A DNA stretch of 64,000 nt from Litoditis marina (lineage: Eukaryota > Nematoda > Chromadorea > Rhabditida > Rhabditidae): positions 6,640,187 through 6,704,186 of the forward strand of contig OZ038435.1 in assembly GCA_964036275.1 (NCBI GenBank), read 5' to 3'. A program made the translations under genes and the position numbers. A model generated the notes under the pieces. It ran no database searches, was not told the origin of the DNA, and saw only the letters and a list, made by a program, of their open reading frames with translations. This document shows, in pieces, positions 45,030 through 55,912 of the stretch; position 1 is the stretch's first letter; each line of letters opens with the position of its first letter.

Positions 45030-48000
45030 TCAATTCACCCACCATTTATCGACATTTCGATTCTGTTCACATCGGACCAGCCACTTGGCATCAACGATAC
45101 TCAACGTGTTCTTTTTGATCGAGCTAGTCACCCGCATGTGTTTGGGGGATGGAGCCACCAGCAGTACCGTATCCGAATGTAAAGTAGAGCACAATTATTG
45201 TTTGAGAAAGTTAATTAGAATAACTGACAAAAGATAGAATACGTTGACTTGTCACTTCGTATTCTCCAGCTATCCGGTACTGTTGGTTGCATGCGCCGTA
45301 CCCGCTCGAAAGATATAACTATTCTTCAAAAAGGAACCCGTTTTCTAACTTATAACCTCAACACTCATAATTTTGGGGCGAAAACGACCAAACTTGCTGA
45401 GGTTTCGCTCAAAAAGAGCCCTTTTTCATTTCCGTATATTCATCCAGGTTTGCCACAGTACGAATTGAACCAGTAACCAAAAACTCACACTTCCCTCAAC
45501 ACCTATAATATAAATATAAACCCACTTGGATTGGCGACCGCTTTCGCTCCAAACTTCTCCAGAATGCTCCAACACTTCTTCCTGAGAGCATCGTCATAGC
45601 CGGCCAGTACACAGACCGTTTTGCCGGTCAACGGCGTCTCCACCTCCAGACAGACCCGCTTCTCCGGGACCACACCTGAACAGAAAAAATTTATGAAGTG
45701 GGACGGAATATAAGTTGTAGTTCGCTCCTAGAACTTGAAAACTGTTCACTAGAACGCCCACCATATTTGGAACAATTGCTCATACTACTTGGCTTCTATT
45801 GAAACGTACAAGAGCTTGCCAAACATGCTGAGAATTACGGAATGGTTTATATCTTCTTTTCATACCGCAGTTGAGATTGATTCAAGAGAAATATTGAATC
45901 TTTCAGTCATTTTTGTCGCATGATCTACTCTCGCATTACATTCAAAATGTAGTGATTCAGTGAGGTTTCTACGTTTCTGATTCAATTACTCACTTTGAGC
46001 AAATACGTCTCCCGTGGTGACTCTCTTCACTTTGGTCACCCCGTTCGAAGAATCCGAGCTCGACGTTCCGTCTGATTTACCACGGACAGCAAACTGAAAA
46101 GCATAGGTGGATAGGTTGACGCTCCGAGCCAATGCAGCGCAAAATATAGTTCGTTTCACTTGCACAATGACAGTGACCTGGTATTTTTTAAAGAAATAAA
46201 CTGAACTTAATTCTTCACGCTCAAACGTTCCGATCAGGCTGATTGAAAAAGAACAAACCTCTCCCGGCTGATGTTTCTTGATAGCCCGATACGAGTCGAT
46301 GTCTTCAATACAAATGTCCTTGTCGTGGCGAATTCTCCTCATCACCACGTCTATCAGATGTCCGTTGCGAACACCGTGAGAAGTCGCCTCAACCACCTGT
46401 AAACCAAACGGATTTATTAGATATGATTGATTACAAATTAGTAAGATAGGAAGGGGGGAGGGGGATTCTGTTATCGAGCACTGAAAAAAAAAGTGTTACG
46501 GAAGAGGCTATTGGGGTGCAGGATGCTCCATCGGATTCTACCATCAGACGACTACAGGTCGCCCGAACTACGCCAGCTAGAGTGTCCCATCCGCCGGTAT
46601 CCCTCAATGAATTTACCTCTTTTACAGAAAATTCGCATCGTATAACCATTAATTTACTAGTAAACCATTTCGCAAACAACAATAGTCAACTGGACAACTG
46701 CAACCAACCAGCCAGTCATTCTTCCTCAAGTACTGATAGGATGAATCGTTGGACCAGCCGTACAGCCCATCTGGCGCAGAACTCAGCAGAGGACCGTCAC
46801 GATGAGCTGAAATACGGAATTACGAAAAATTATGAAGATCTTTTGTGAAATCTCAGTTTCTTTTCTGTTTCCAGCTTCGCATAAAATTCCTATATTACAT
46901 CGAATGCAGCCAGCTTCAGTACACATAACGACAACAACCTCAATATGCTAACCAAATACAGTAGCTGAAAGTATCAATTAAGGAAATAAGCGAGTAGCAA
47001 AACCTACCATCGGAGTAGATCTTCTTCCTGTCAATGTCAGTCAGACCAGCGTACGCCTTACAAATCACACGTAGGTTGAAATTCGGAGATTCTGCAAACA
47101 ACTGAAAGCTTGGCGAGAAAGATAACGTCAAAGAACGCACACAACAATTCATTGACAAATTGACAGCGCTTTCTGGATATGGTAATCGATGGATCTTATA
47201 GAAAACGACACCTTATCGTTGTAGCTGTATCGGCAGACACAGCAGAGTTTTGAAATTGTGACTCAGCGGGGGAACAAACTACAAACTCAGAGATTTGCCC
47301 AAAATGGAATGAGGCTGCCCTTCCGCGAGCTACGCCTATAGATCAACACTTTTACACCAGTCGGGAAAAAATTGTATTCGTCTGAATCGTCCAGTACTGT
47401 TAAATTGAAAACTATGCGCGAGTAACAGGGTAACTATCCCCCTTTTCTCCATCTCCACTATTTTCTTTTTCTTTTATCTAATTGGAGTGTCCCATTCAAC
47501 TTTCAATGACAATGTGGAAAATAACTCTGTTCAATCACGAATAAACTATTCTATTCTACCCAACAGACACTACATAACATACCGTCCCAGGCTGCCAATA
47601 GATAGCCATTCCCTTTGTCAACTGCCTTGCAGGTTCCAACCAGAACCAGGTCCATGTCGAACTTATCCTTCAGTTTGAACCAGCCGTTTCGTTTGGTTCT
47701 GAACGGATGAGCATGAATTCACGGACCATAAAGCTATTATTTCCACCCATTAAAAAACAACTTTTATACGGGTTCACATATTCAACTTAACGACAGGACC
47801 TATAGTTGTTCGAATCCACGACTCTTCTGACTAGGACAAAACTTTTAAACTCAGAAGTGACTTCCCCAGATTGCTTCAGAACAGAATATCCCATAGCAGT
47901 TTGGAACTTTCTGAAAACGTGTGAAAGTGATGAAACAAAAACCTTTGTCCTGGGAAATAGAGCGAGTCCATCCTTTTGACAGCAATTCCCTCTTCATTGT

Positions 48001-51000
48001 TTGCCATGGCTTCATCGAAGAACGAACGAATGTCTTCTCTGAAAACACAAAAACCCAATACCCAGATTGAAACAGTTCATTATTCGGTGGTAACGATTTT
48101 CAACATTTTGCTGACTTGCATGGCGAAAAAACTAAAATCTTTACGAATCGTCCTCGATCCTCGATCTCCTCCTCTCCACTCTCATTCTCTCTCTCTACCT
48201 CTTTCTTTCTTCCCTTCCTTGACTCAAGTGAGACCAAATTAGAAATAAAGATTATTTTTCACTCGGCTGTCACCCACCCAGCTGAGCCTTCCTTTCGCGA
48301 GACGATAAAAATATTCGCTGGATCTTCCTTCTTTAGTAGACGATCCCGCATGACTTGTATCCTGTCCGACAGCGGAGTTCGAGTCAGATCATCGCTAAAC
48401 GTCTCCCCGCGCACGTTTCCCCGGAAGTAGAGCAGATCGAACACAACCACCACTAAAATACCACTTTTAGCGTTTTAGAGAGACTATAAAAATGTTTGGT
48501 ACACATACATGAAAACATGTCTTGCTACCCTGCCCCAGCACTGTTACTTTCACAAAAAGGCACGATGTTTAACAGAAAATATGTAGGTCAACAGTGCTGA
48601 CAGCCGAACTTTGACTACGACGATGAAAATGCTGTGATTAAGAGGAAACTTCATCTAAAGGCCGGTTTTTACGTTTTTATTTTTACCCTGGCGCTGTTCG
48701 TCGGCGTTAAATAAATACATCATGCATATCGATTCAGTTGGTGTTTTACGCCACACAAACGTTGTGACTGACCTATTCGATGACCCGGTTGGGGATTTCG
48801 ATAGTTCAGGACGATCCCATCCTTTGTGGCAGCCTTGTCCAGATGACGGACTAAAGTGGTACAATCAGAATACACGAAAAAAGTTTAAATCTCAGTAGCT
48901 CCCAAAACAGATCAAACTATTCGAAATATTCTTCTTGATACTCTGTCATACTTCACAACAACTTGGAAAAAAACAATGCTGAACCAAAAAATGCTCGTTC
49001 ACAACTAAGCACAACTTACAAGCCACTTTGCTAAGAATTCTACTCAAGAGCGCTTGAATCACGTGGAATTCGTATTCCGTGTTAATAGTTAAGAACTTCA
49101 GAACTTCGCTTGACATCAGCAACCTTCCCACTGACACGGTTGAACTGTTAAAACAATAAATTATCACTCACAAATTGATGAAACTAAACAAATAGTACAA
49201 AAAAGTCAAACTGACTCATTTTGCCAGTAGACTCTTCGTAGTGCATCAGTTCACAGTCAATGACACAATCGTAGAGCGTGGTTTGGAAGAAGGGGTGAAT
49301 ACGTGCGGCCACTTTCTCACTCTTACTGCCACCGTAATGCTGAAAAATAGTACTTTCAGCTATACGGGAGCTAATATTCTCAAGTAAAAGTTATCTCCAA
49401 TCTCTATCCACTTTATCGACATTCCGACCGTCCATCTACGATTGATGAAATTATTATGTATAATAAAGTGAAATATGCCTTAATAAACTATGGAAAACGA
49501 CTAGAATCGTTGCCGTGGAAGATTATTATGCGGAGATGAAGAATCGCATGGTGCGAGTGGTCAAATTGGCCCGATGTCGAGGTAGCACCTTTTCATACTT
49601 GTTTATGCTCTGAGAACTCACTGACTCGGCCCCCGCCGACTGAGTCAAAATTGAGACGGCAACGACAATGTCGCTGCCGTGACAAATTTTACTCATGAAA
49701 ATAGCATATGTTTTGAGGAGGCGCAGACTGATAAACAACAGTTAAACCAGAGCCGGCAACGACATTGTCGCGGCCGTCTCACGTTTTACTCATAGTGTCT
49801 TGTGCACATAGGTCAGGTTTCTCCACGGAGAGCTACAATACAAAATATTTCTCACAAGAAACCGAATTACAACCTTTCTTGTCAGCCGATTAAAGATTTG
49901 AAGGATAGACAAGTGTAACCAGCGGGTGTCCCGTGTCCCCCAGTTACTCACCTCAGTGTAGTCTTTTCCATTCCTAGTGAACCACTTGTATTCGTCCCCT
50001 CGTTTATGCATCACGACGTGCTCTCCGTCATATTTTGTCTCCAGATAAAAACCTCCCGTCAGATATTGCATCTGAAACGTAGAGCTACCAGCCGCCTTGT
50101 TTTGTTTTATACAGATTCGGGAGGATTCATATGCATGAGAAGAGAAAACTAACTAAACACCAATAAAGTGTGACTATACTGACTTTTTTCATGAAACAGT
50201 TTTGCTATTCAAAATCATAAAACCCATTGGTTTTGCAACAAACATGATAGGAACAGCTTTACTTAACGATGAAAATGACCGCTGTCAGAATGGCATTTTT
50301 GTACTTGACTTTCCAACTTCTCATACACTTTTAGAAAACTTCTCATTATACGATCGGAAGCAAATGAATAGTGAGACAACAGACTACAAAAACTAACGTG
50401 TTCATCTATGTTGGTATGAGTCAGTCGTGCTAGCAGCATCGGCGCAAAATTGGCGCCCAGGTAGTGATCAGGTGCCTAAAAATCAGTGACACTGAACTTA
50501 TTTGTTATTCGTAAATAAAAGCAAAGGAACGAGAAAAGGTTAGAAAACTTCTCGGCTTTCACATCTCACTAATTTAGTTTAACTGTACAAGTCCCGAATG
50601 ACATATATCAGCCTCATGAAGTAATGAATCTTAAAATACTCGGCTCCACACAACCGCGGACCCCGAGAACATATATGTCTTTGACTTTATTTTTGTAAAG
50701 GACAGACGTAGCGTGTATTATCTAATCATTTTTTTTAGAAACTGCACGTTGAAGTTGCATACCTTGTCGAAATCATCTTGGAGAGACGATAGATTTCGTA
50801 GATCCCTTGAATTCGTCCATGCGTCGTTAGCCGCAGGTGACAAACAGGATAGGAATATCCTGCGATTATACCCGGCAAAACTCTGGAAATCGAACTGAAT
50901 AATAGTTGTTCGTGCACCTTACTCTAGCTACCAGTGAGGGTGGTAATTCACCAGTATGACTTTCAACACGACATACTATTCGAATTCTGCTTAAGACGCA

Positions 51001-52584
51001 TTGGCATCGGAATTAGGTGATCAAAATACGGTATAGAACGATCGTATCTGCTCGATTTCTTTAGAAGAACACGTAGACTAAACTGTGATCCGACACAAAA
51101 GAATAAAAACTTAAACTTGACGCAGTCTACCACAAACGAATTTAGATGTAAAACTATAAAAATTGTACACAGTTACAATCAATGTCAATTGATTATTCAC
51201 GATCGGACTAGATACAATTCATAATATGAGTCACCTCTACATTACGCATGATAATATTGAATATCCACACGAGTTCATTCTGTGAGCAAGTTTGAAACAA
51301 TGCTGCCAGTAAGTTGTCACCTAGAAAATGATTAACTATATAGTAAGAAATAGGAAAGTAATACGGGGGGGGGGGGGGGGGGCTAAACCACTACATTTCT
51401 TCCTTTCACATTTCAAACCCATAACTAAATTATTCAATGAACAATTTGGCTAAACTGGCCGTTTCTTTATAGTTAATCCATAGCCTGTAAGTACACAGGA
51501 AAATTGTAGTCAGAATAAGAAGCAAGTTTCGAATATGAAACAAAACCTACGAGATTCTCCTTTGGCCTGACACAGTTCATCTAGTTTGCCTACCATATTC
51601 TGTACAGTAAAGGTGCTGCCAGCCGGACTGCCACTGATTCGAGAAGATACCTCTGCCGCCAATTTCTCTGCCACCCGACTGGGTGCCTGGAGGTATTTAC
51701 ACGTGAAACCAGGTCATTGTTTCTTTTTTTGTATGGTGAAAGAAGTTCTAGCTTGATCTTGATATACTCTGTACCTGAATAGTGAATAAAGAATTTTCAC
51801 CGAGAATCAACCGGGATCAAACTACAAATACAGCAAAATGTGGCAACATATAGCGTATTTGTAGTTTGATCCCATAGTTTGAGTCTCTGGAGAGAGCGAA
51901 CTCTATAGTAGTTCTTGCAGTTGATGATATTAGACAAACAGAATCAGGTTACTGTGAGAATCAGCTGCAATAAATTAGAAATTACTCAAGTTCGTCTACA
52001 TTTATAGTTTTTTTTTCAAGAGATTGGAGGTTGGAACCATAGGTGTTAAAATGGCTGAATTTTCTGTGTTTGCAGTTCGATCTCTCTTTGTCAGTTGTAA
52101 ATAGAAATCTATGTTCGACACAGATCAAACTACAACTCTGTTTTGAGTGTGTTTCTTCAAGCTCACCATATCGGAAGCGGTCTTCAGGCTAGGAATCTGG
52201 AGAACTCGCGAGACCAGATCGGCCAGTTTCTTCTGTAAAACGTTGTGTGAGCGTTGGATATTCGAGATAAGACATTCTATAGAGAAAGTTAAAGTTAAAA
52301 CACTCGAAAAACCTCCAATAGTTGAAAAGTAATTGAGTTAACCGAAAACTTACACAGCCCATGTCAAATTTTCTTGCTTCGTTGGAATCGGGCAGAAATA
52401 GAGCCGAGAACAATGCGATCTCCTTCTGAAACTCCATCTCTGAGGGACACCCTTCCTTCAGTTTTGCCAGGAAATCAGTTAGTATTGAGGTCTTGGAAAC
52501 ATTGGAATTTCTGTCTGATTCTCGAATTCGGGTCAGCATTTGACAGAAGTCCGAGAAAAAATGGGTATGGGCAGAAAAGCCCAT
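45030..52584 (-). CDS. lig-4: DNA ligase IV
   Basis: ATP-dependent ligase that seals breaks in nuclear non-homologous end joining. Eighteen exons, listed 5' to 3': 52584-52354, 52232-52167, 51686-51551, 51320-51235, 50882-50763, 50475-50398, 50071-49952, 49339-49216, 48850-48773, 48452-48278, 48038-47943, 47698-47560, 47101-47008, 46806-46709, 46396-46259, 46093-45994, 45675-45523, 45178-45030, giving 726 residues. The nucleotide-binding lysine is K252 in ETKYDGEHV (motif I). Motif III reads IDCELM where most ligases have [20 protein letters not shown] (K426, motif IV) and NGWFKLK (motif V) follow. One BRCT domain covers about residues 630-720. The last exon has no AG acceptor: the intron appears to end in TTTAC, with the frame preserved. 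A CTTTCAG at 52599-52593 just upstream of the ATG fits trans-splicing. Confidence 0.92.
49653..49793. repeat. Two copies of a hairpin repeat in a lig-4 intron
   Basis: Copies at 49653-49695 and 49750-49793 share CGGCAACGACAWTGTCGC and end in TTTTACTCAT. Each can fold on itself (CGACA with TGTCG, and ACGGCA with TGCCGT in the first). Confidence 0.7.
51365..51382. repeat. Poly-G run
   Basis: Eighteen consecutive G in a lig-4 intron. Confidence 0.95.
51813..51874. repeat. GTAGTTTGATCC hairpin
   Basis: GGGATCAAACTACAAATAC and its complement separated by about 20 bases, in a lig-4 intron. Single arms of the same motif recur at about 1535, 3581, 6208, 43268, 47272 and 52122. Confidence 0.75.
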
Positions 52585-52599
52585 AATACGACCTGAAAG

Positions 52600-53553
52600 C
52601 AGAGCATCATATTATAGTCGTCGTCATGCTTTGATAAAGTATGTACATAAAAGAACAGGAGGTGTTACTCAGTCAATTAGAAAAGAAAATGATAGATCGA
52701 TGTAGCGAATATTGACAAATAAATAACCCAAACTCTATAACTAATGGCCGTACTTCATTTTTCAAGAAAATATAACATGGGATAGAAGTTACAAAGTTTA
52801 TAGACTATCTTTTCTATGAGTTTGAAATAACAAATAACATGCATTTTCATTATTAACGCATTATAATATTATCCATTATAAACATTTTGACTTGCTTCTT
52901 ATTTAATTTTCCAATGAATAATAATATTAATGAATTTTTAGCAACAAATTTTGAAAGGCTCCACCTGTAATCATGCTCTACCGCAACTTGCGTTTCTTTG
53001 TGGCGTATACACGAGAGGGTGTATGAGCTAGGTGAACGGAGAGAGAAGAGACGCCGACGTCAAAGGCTTATTCTTGCGCGGTTTTCTGATTTTCTATAAC
53101 TTTTAAAACTTATAAAACACGTTGTTACTATTTTTAAGTTGTCGTATAACATCGAAGTCGAAACTGTTTTGCTGCGAGATCGAGTTTTTTCTTTCTGACT
53201 AATAGCTCCATTGGTCTGCTAATAATCGCAGTTTGTTCGGTGAAAAACGAACCGCCCGTTTCTAGCTTTTTGACATCCATTCTAGGAGGGGTTGATCTAC
53301 TGCTACCTTGTGCAAATCACAAATCAAGGCGGTACACAAGTTTAGCACTACGTGCAAAAATGGTGGACGTGTCGTTTTTTCATAGCTCATTTTATTCTAG
53401 CGAGTCTGCATTTGCCGGTCCGTTCCTTTTTGCTCTGTTAATCGGTTGCAAGATTTACGCTTAATAGTGGAAATTTGCATTACGATGATATGTGGTACGA
53501 GTCTGAATCTTTGATGTCTGACATTGAATATATTTATTTTTTAATTCCTTCGG
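52600..53553. promoter_or_regulatory. Divergent upstream region of lig-4 and cox-6B
   Basis: About 950 bases between divergently transcribed genes, AT-rich at the lig-4 side. The stretch 53240-53464 is open on the plus strand but has no protein signature. Both promoters must lie here if the models are right. Confidence 0.45.
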
Positions 53554-53560
53554 TTTCCAG
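53554..53560 (+). promoter_or_regulatory. Trans-splice acceptor directly before the start codon
   Basis: GTTTCCAG ends at the base before the ATG of cox-6B, with no in-frame upstream exon. Classic spliced-leader geometry. Confidence 0.6.
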
Positions 53561-55521
53561 ATGCCCGCCGACGTTCAAGTACCTCTGACCACTTGGGAAC
53601 GTCTCCAAGACTACCAGGTATTTTTGGTGTAAGCTGCGGAACAATAAAAAACTAAAATGTCATCCGTTGTGCGTTCTCTATTTACATTCTAGTTTTCCTA
53701 TCGAACGAATTGTTTAATTTTGAGTATATTTTCAATGCTCTTACTAGAAGAAAATAATTTACCAGAAGAAACTAAAAGTGAGCGTTTAAGCGTGGTGCAT
53801 TTCTCAAACTCGAAGGTCTGCGTAACTAGTTTCGATTAGCTGTTCATGTTATTTCGAGACGTGGTCAATATGAGTTTGCTTCTGTTTGGTTACTGGCTCG
53901 CTCTTGTGTAATTTACGTGACTTAGGACACCGACAAGATTCTTGTTGGTGAATAATTTCATTTAAGCTCGATAACGATATTTACCACTTTTTTTAAAATG
54001 TGTTTTTTCTAGCATTTATCAAAAACACAATGAATGTCATTGTTTTCTCTTGGCACCAGGGTATAGGTCAGTTCTGGTTGCGGTTTTAGTAGACAGTTTA
54101 CGTAAAAGATTCCGAGAAGGACAAATTCTATTGTTTATTTGATTTGAATAGAAATTAGCAAGTTTAAATGCATTGGTAGTTCATTGTCGTATTTAGGAGA
54201 AGTTTTCCTCCGCTCTCCGTCATCCCGACTCTCCCGACTGGTTCAACAAAGATATCAATGAGAAGATGAAGAAGGAGTTGGTCTGGGCTGCACCTTACGA
54301 TGCTCGCTTCCCTCAGGTTCGTCAGTTGCTGCGTCTGCTCTTGACTCGTTTTAATAGGATAAAAATGAATATTGATTATACATAGGAAGTACCAAAGTAT
54401 GAATATCCTTGAAAAAAAATCATATTCAGTCGAAACTTGTGGAGAACAAATAAATGCACCTCACTTTGTTCATATTTAGCAAAAGCGCTGGTCGTGTTTC
54501 AAGCGCTCGACTAGGCTACTTGAGCAAATTTTTAAAACGTTGAATGAGTTTTGATCTGTTTATAATTTCACTAGATGTTTTGCCTTCCAATTTCTTCTTG
54601 TCTATTTCCTGACGGAATCGTAAGAAGTGGGCGAAAATGGGAAATGGGTACACAGAACGCTAACGCTGTTCAAAATTTGCTGAAGTAGCTTGCGAATAAT
54701 TGAGCAGACAAAATACGGCCACGGCACATTCTCTGCACGATTGTGTGGGATATCGTACATATGAGTTCCCCGAATCCACATATCTAATAAATTTGAGCTT
54801 GTAATCTGCAAAGATGGACTTTACTTTATAGGCATACAGCATTAGTTCGAAAGTGGGTCCTCTTCCGCTTCCCGGGAAGGAAACTGGAACTTATGACATT
54901 GATCATAGGGCCAGGTTTTACTACTAAGATCAAAAGCTGTACAATTTTGTTTACTTGTATTTTATAAACTTCTGGTATCTGGTTTGTTTTATTTTTTTTA
55001 AATAAATGTTTTTCAGGTCCGTAAACAGCGTCAGTGCTTCGCTTACTACGTCGATTTCCATCGTTGTAATGAACTGATGGGCAAAGACTACAAGCCTTGC
55101 AAGTTCTTCCAGAACGTTTACAAGGTTGGTGACTCTTTTTCTACCTGGTCAAGAATGACCAAAATTTTGACCGGCCTTGCGGCCAGAACGACCCTAAAAA
55201 TCGAAAAAATATTGCAAATAGTCAAAAACAAGCTTTCTGACCAAAGAATTTTATAAGTAGAATGTAGAATTCAACAAAATATTCCAGATTTCCTTCTTAT
55301 TTTTCAAATTTTCGGTCCCAAAAACGACCCCCCCCCCCCCCATAGTCTAGTCTTGTTCAGCTTCCTCTATTTGTTTCGCCTGGCCTGTTTACAGCTTCTC
55401 AACTCAAGCAAAATGGTACATTTAATTTCTTAATTTATAGGACTTCTGCCCCGGATTCTGGGTTGAGAAGTGGGATGAGCTCATGGAGGAGGGCCGTTTC
55501 CCAGCCAAGTTCGACCGCTAA
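53561..55521 (+). CDS. cox-6B: Cytochrome c oxidase subunit 6B
   Basis: Small intermembrane-space subunit that links the monomers of respiratory complex IV. Four exons (53561-53617, 54197-54316, 55017-55124, 55441-55521) give 121 residues. The twin cysteine motif is intact: C66-X9-C76 and C87-X10-C98, the CHCH fold oxidised by the Mia40-type import pathway. The core reads KQRQCFAYYVDFHRCNELMG. No cleavable presequence is seen, as usual for CHCH proteins. It is the first of three closely spaced plus-strand genes. The gene symbol follows the C. elegans orthologue name as I remember it. Confidence 0.95.
55328..55341. repeat. Poly-C run
   Basis: Fourteen consecutive C in the last intron of cox-6B. 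Confidence 0.95.
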
Positions 55522-55556
55522 ACGAGATAAACGATATAGAATTAGTGTGATTCTGC

Positions 55557-55562
55557 AATAAA
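55557..55562 (+). terminator. Polyadenylation signal of cox-6B
   Basis: AATAAA 36 bases after the stop codon, followed by an A-rich stretch. Confidence 0.65.
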
Positions 55563-55900
55563 ATGTGAAAAAAAAATACAAGTGTTTTTTGAATTTATTG
55601 GTTGTACCCATTTTCATACCTAACCTAATTCTCAGTGTGTAGTTTTAACAGAATTTCCATTGCTTTTGTAACGATTACCTATAGCCTAAAACTAAAAGGA
55701 TATCGATTTCTGGAATGATGAGTTGGGCATCGTGTTAAAAGCTGTCAATTGTTCCTGTGGCGGTTTACTCGAAGGCTTGAGAATATGTTTGATCTGATTG
55801 CTTCAGTTTCTATAGGATGATGGAAAACAACTGCGTAGCTTGCTCAGTCGCGTTTTTCATAAAAGTGTTCGGTTTGCTATCATTTATACATCGTGTGATT

Positions 55901-55909
55901 TGATTTCAG
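55901..55909 (+). promoter_or_regulatory. Probable internal (SL2-type) trans-splice acceptor
   Basis: TGATTTCAG ends three bases before the ATG of the complex I gene and about 340 bases after the upstream poly(A) signal. Confidence 0.5.
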
Positions 55910-55912
55910 TAA

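Noticed and set aside
46516..46848. 110-codon plus-strand ORF
   Set aside because: It lies antisense to a lig-4 exon (46806-46709) whose phases fit both neighbours exactly; the plus ORF has Ser/Asn-rich noise and no splice context.
53240..53464. 74-codon ORF upstream of cox-6B
   Set aside because: No splice acceptor or donor links it to cox-6B and the protein has no family features.
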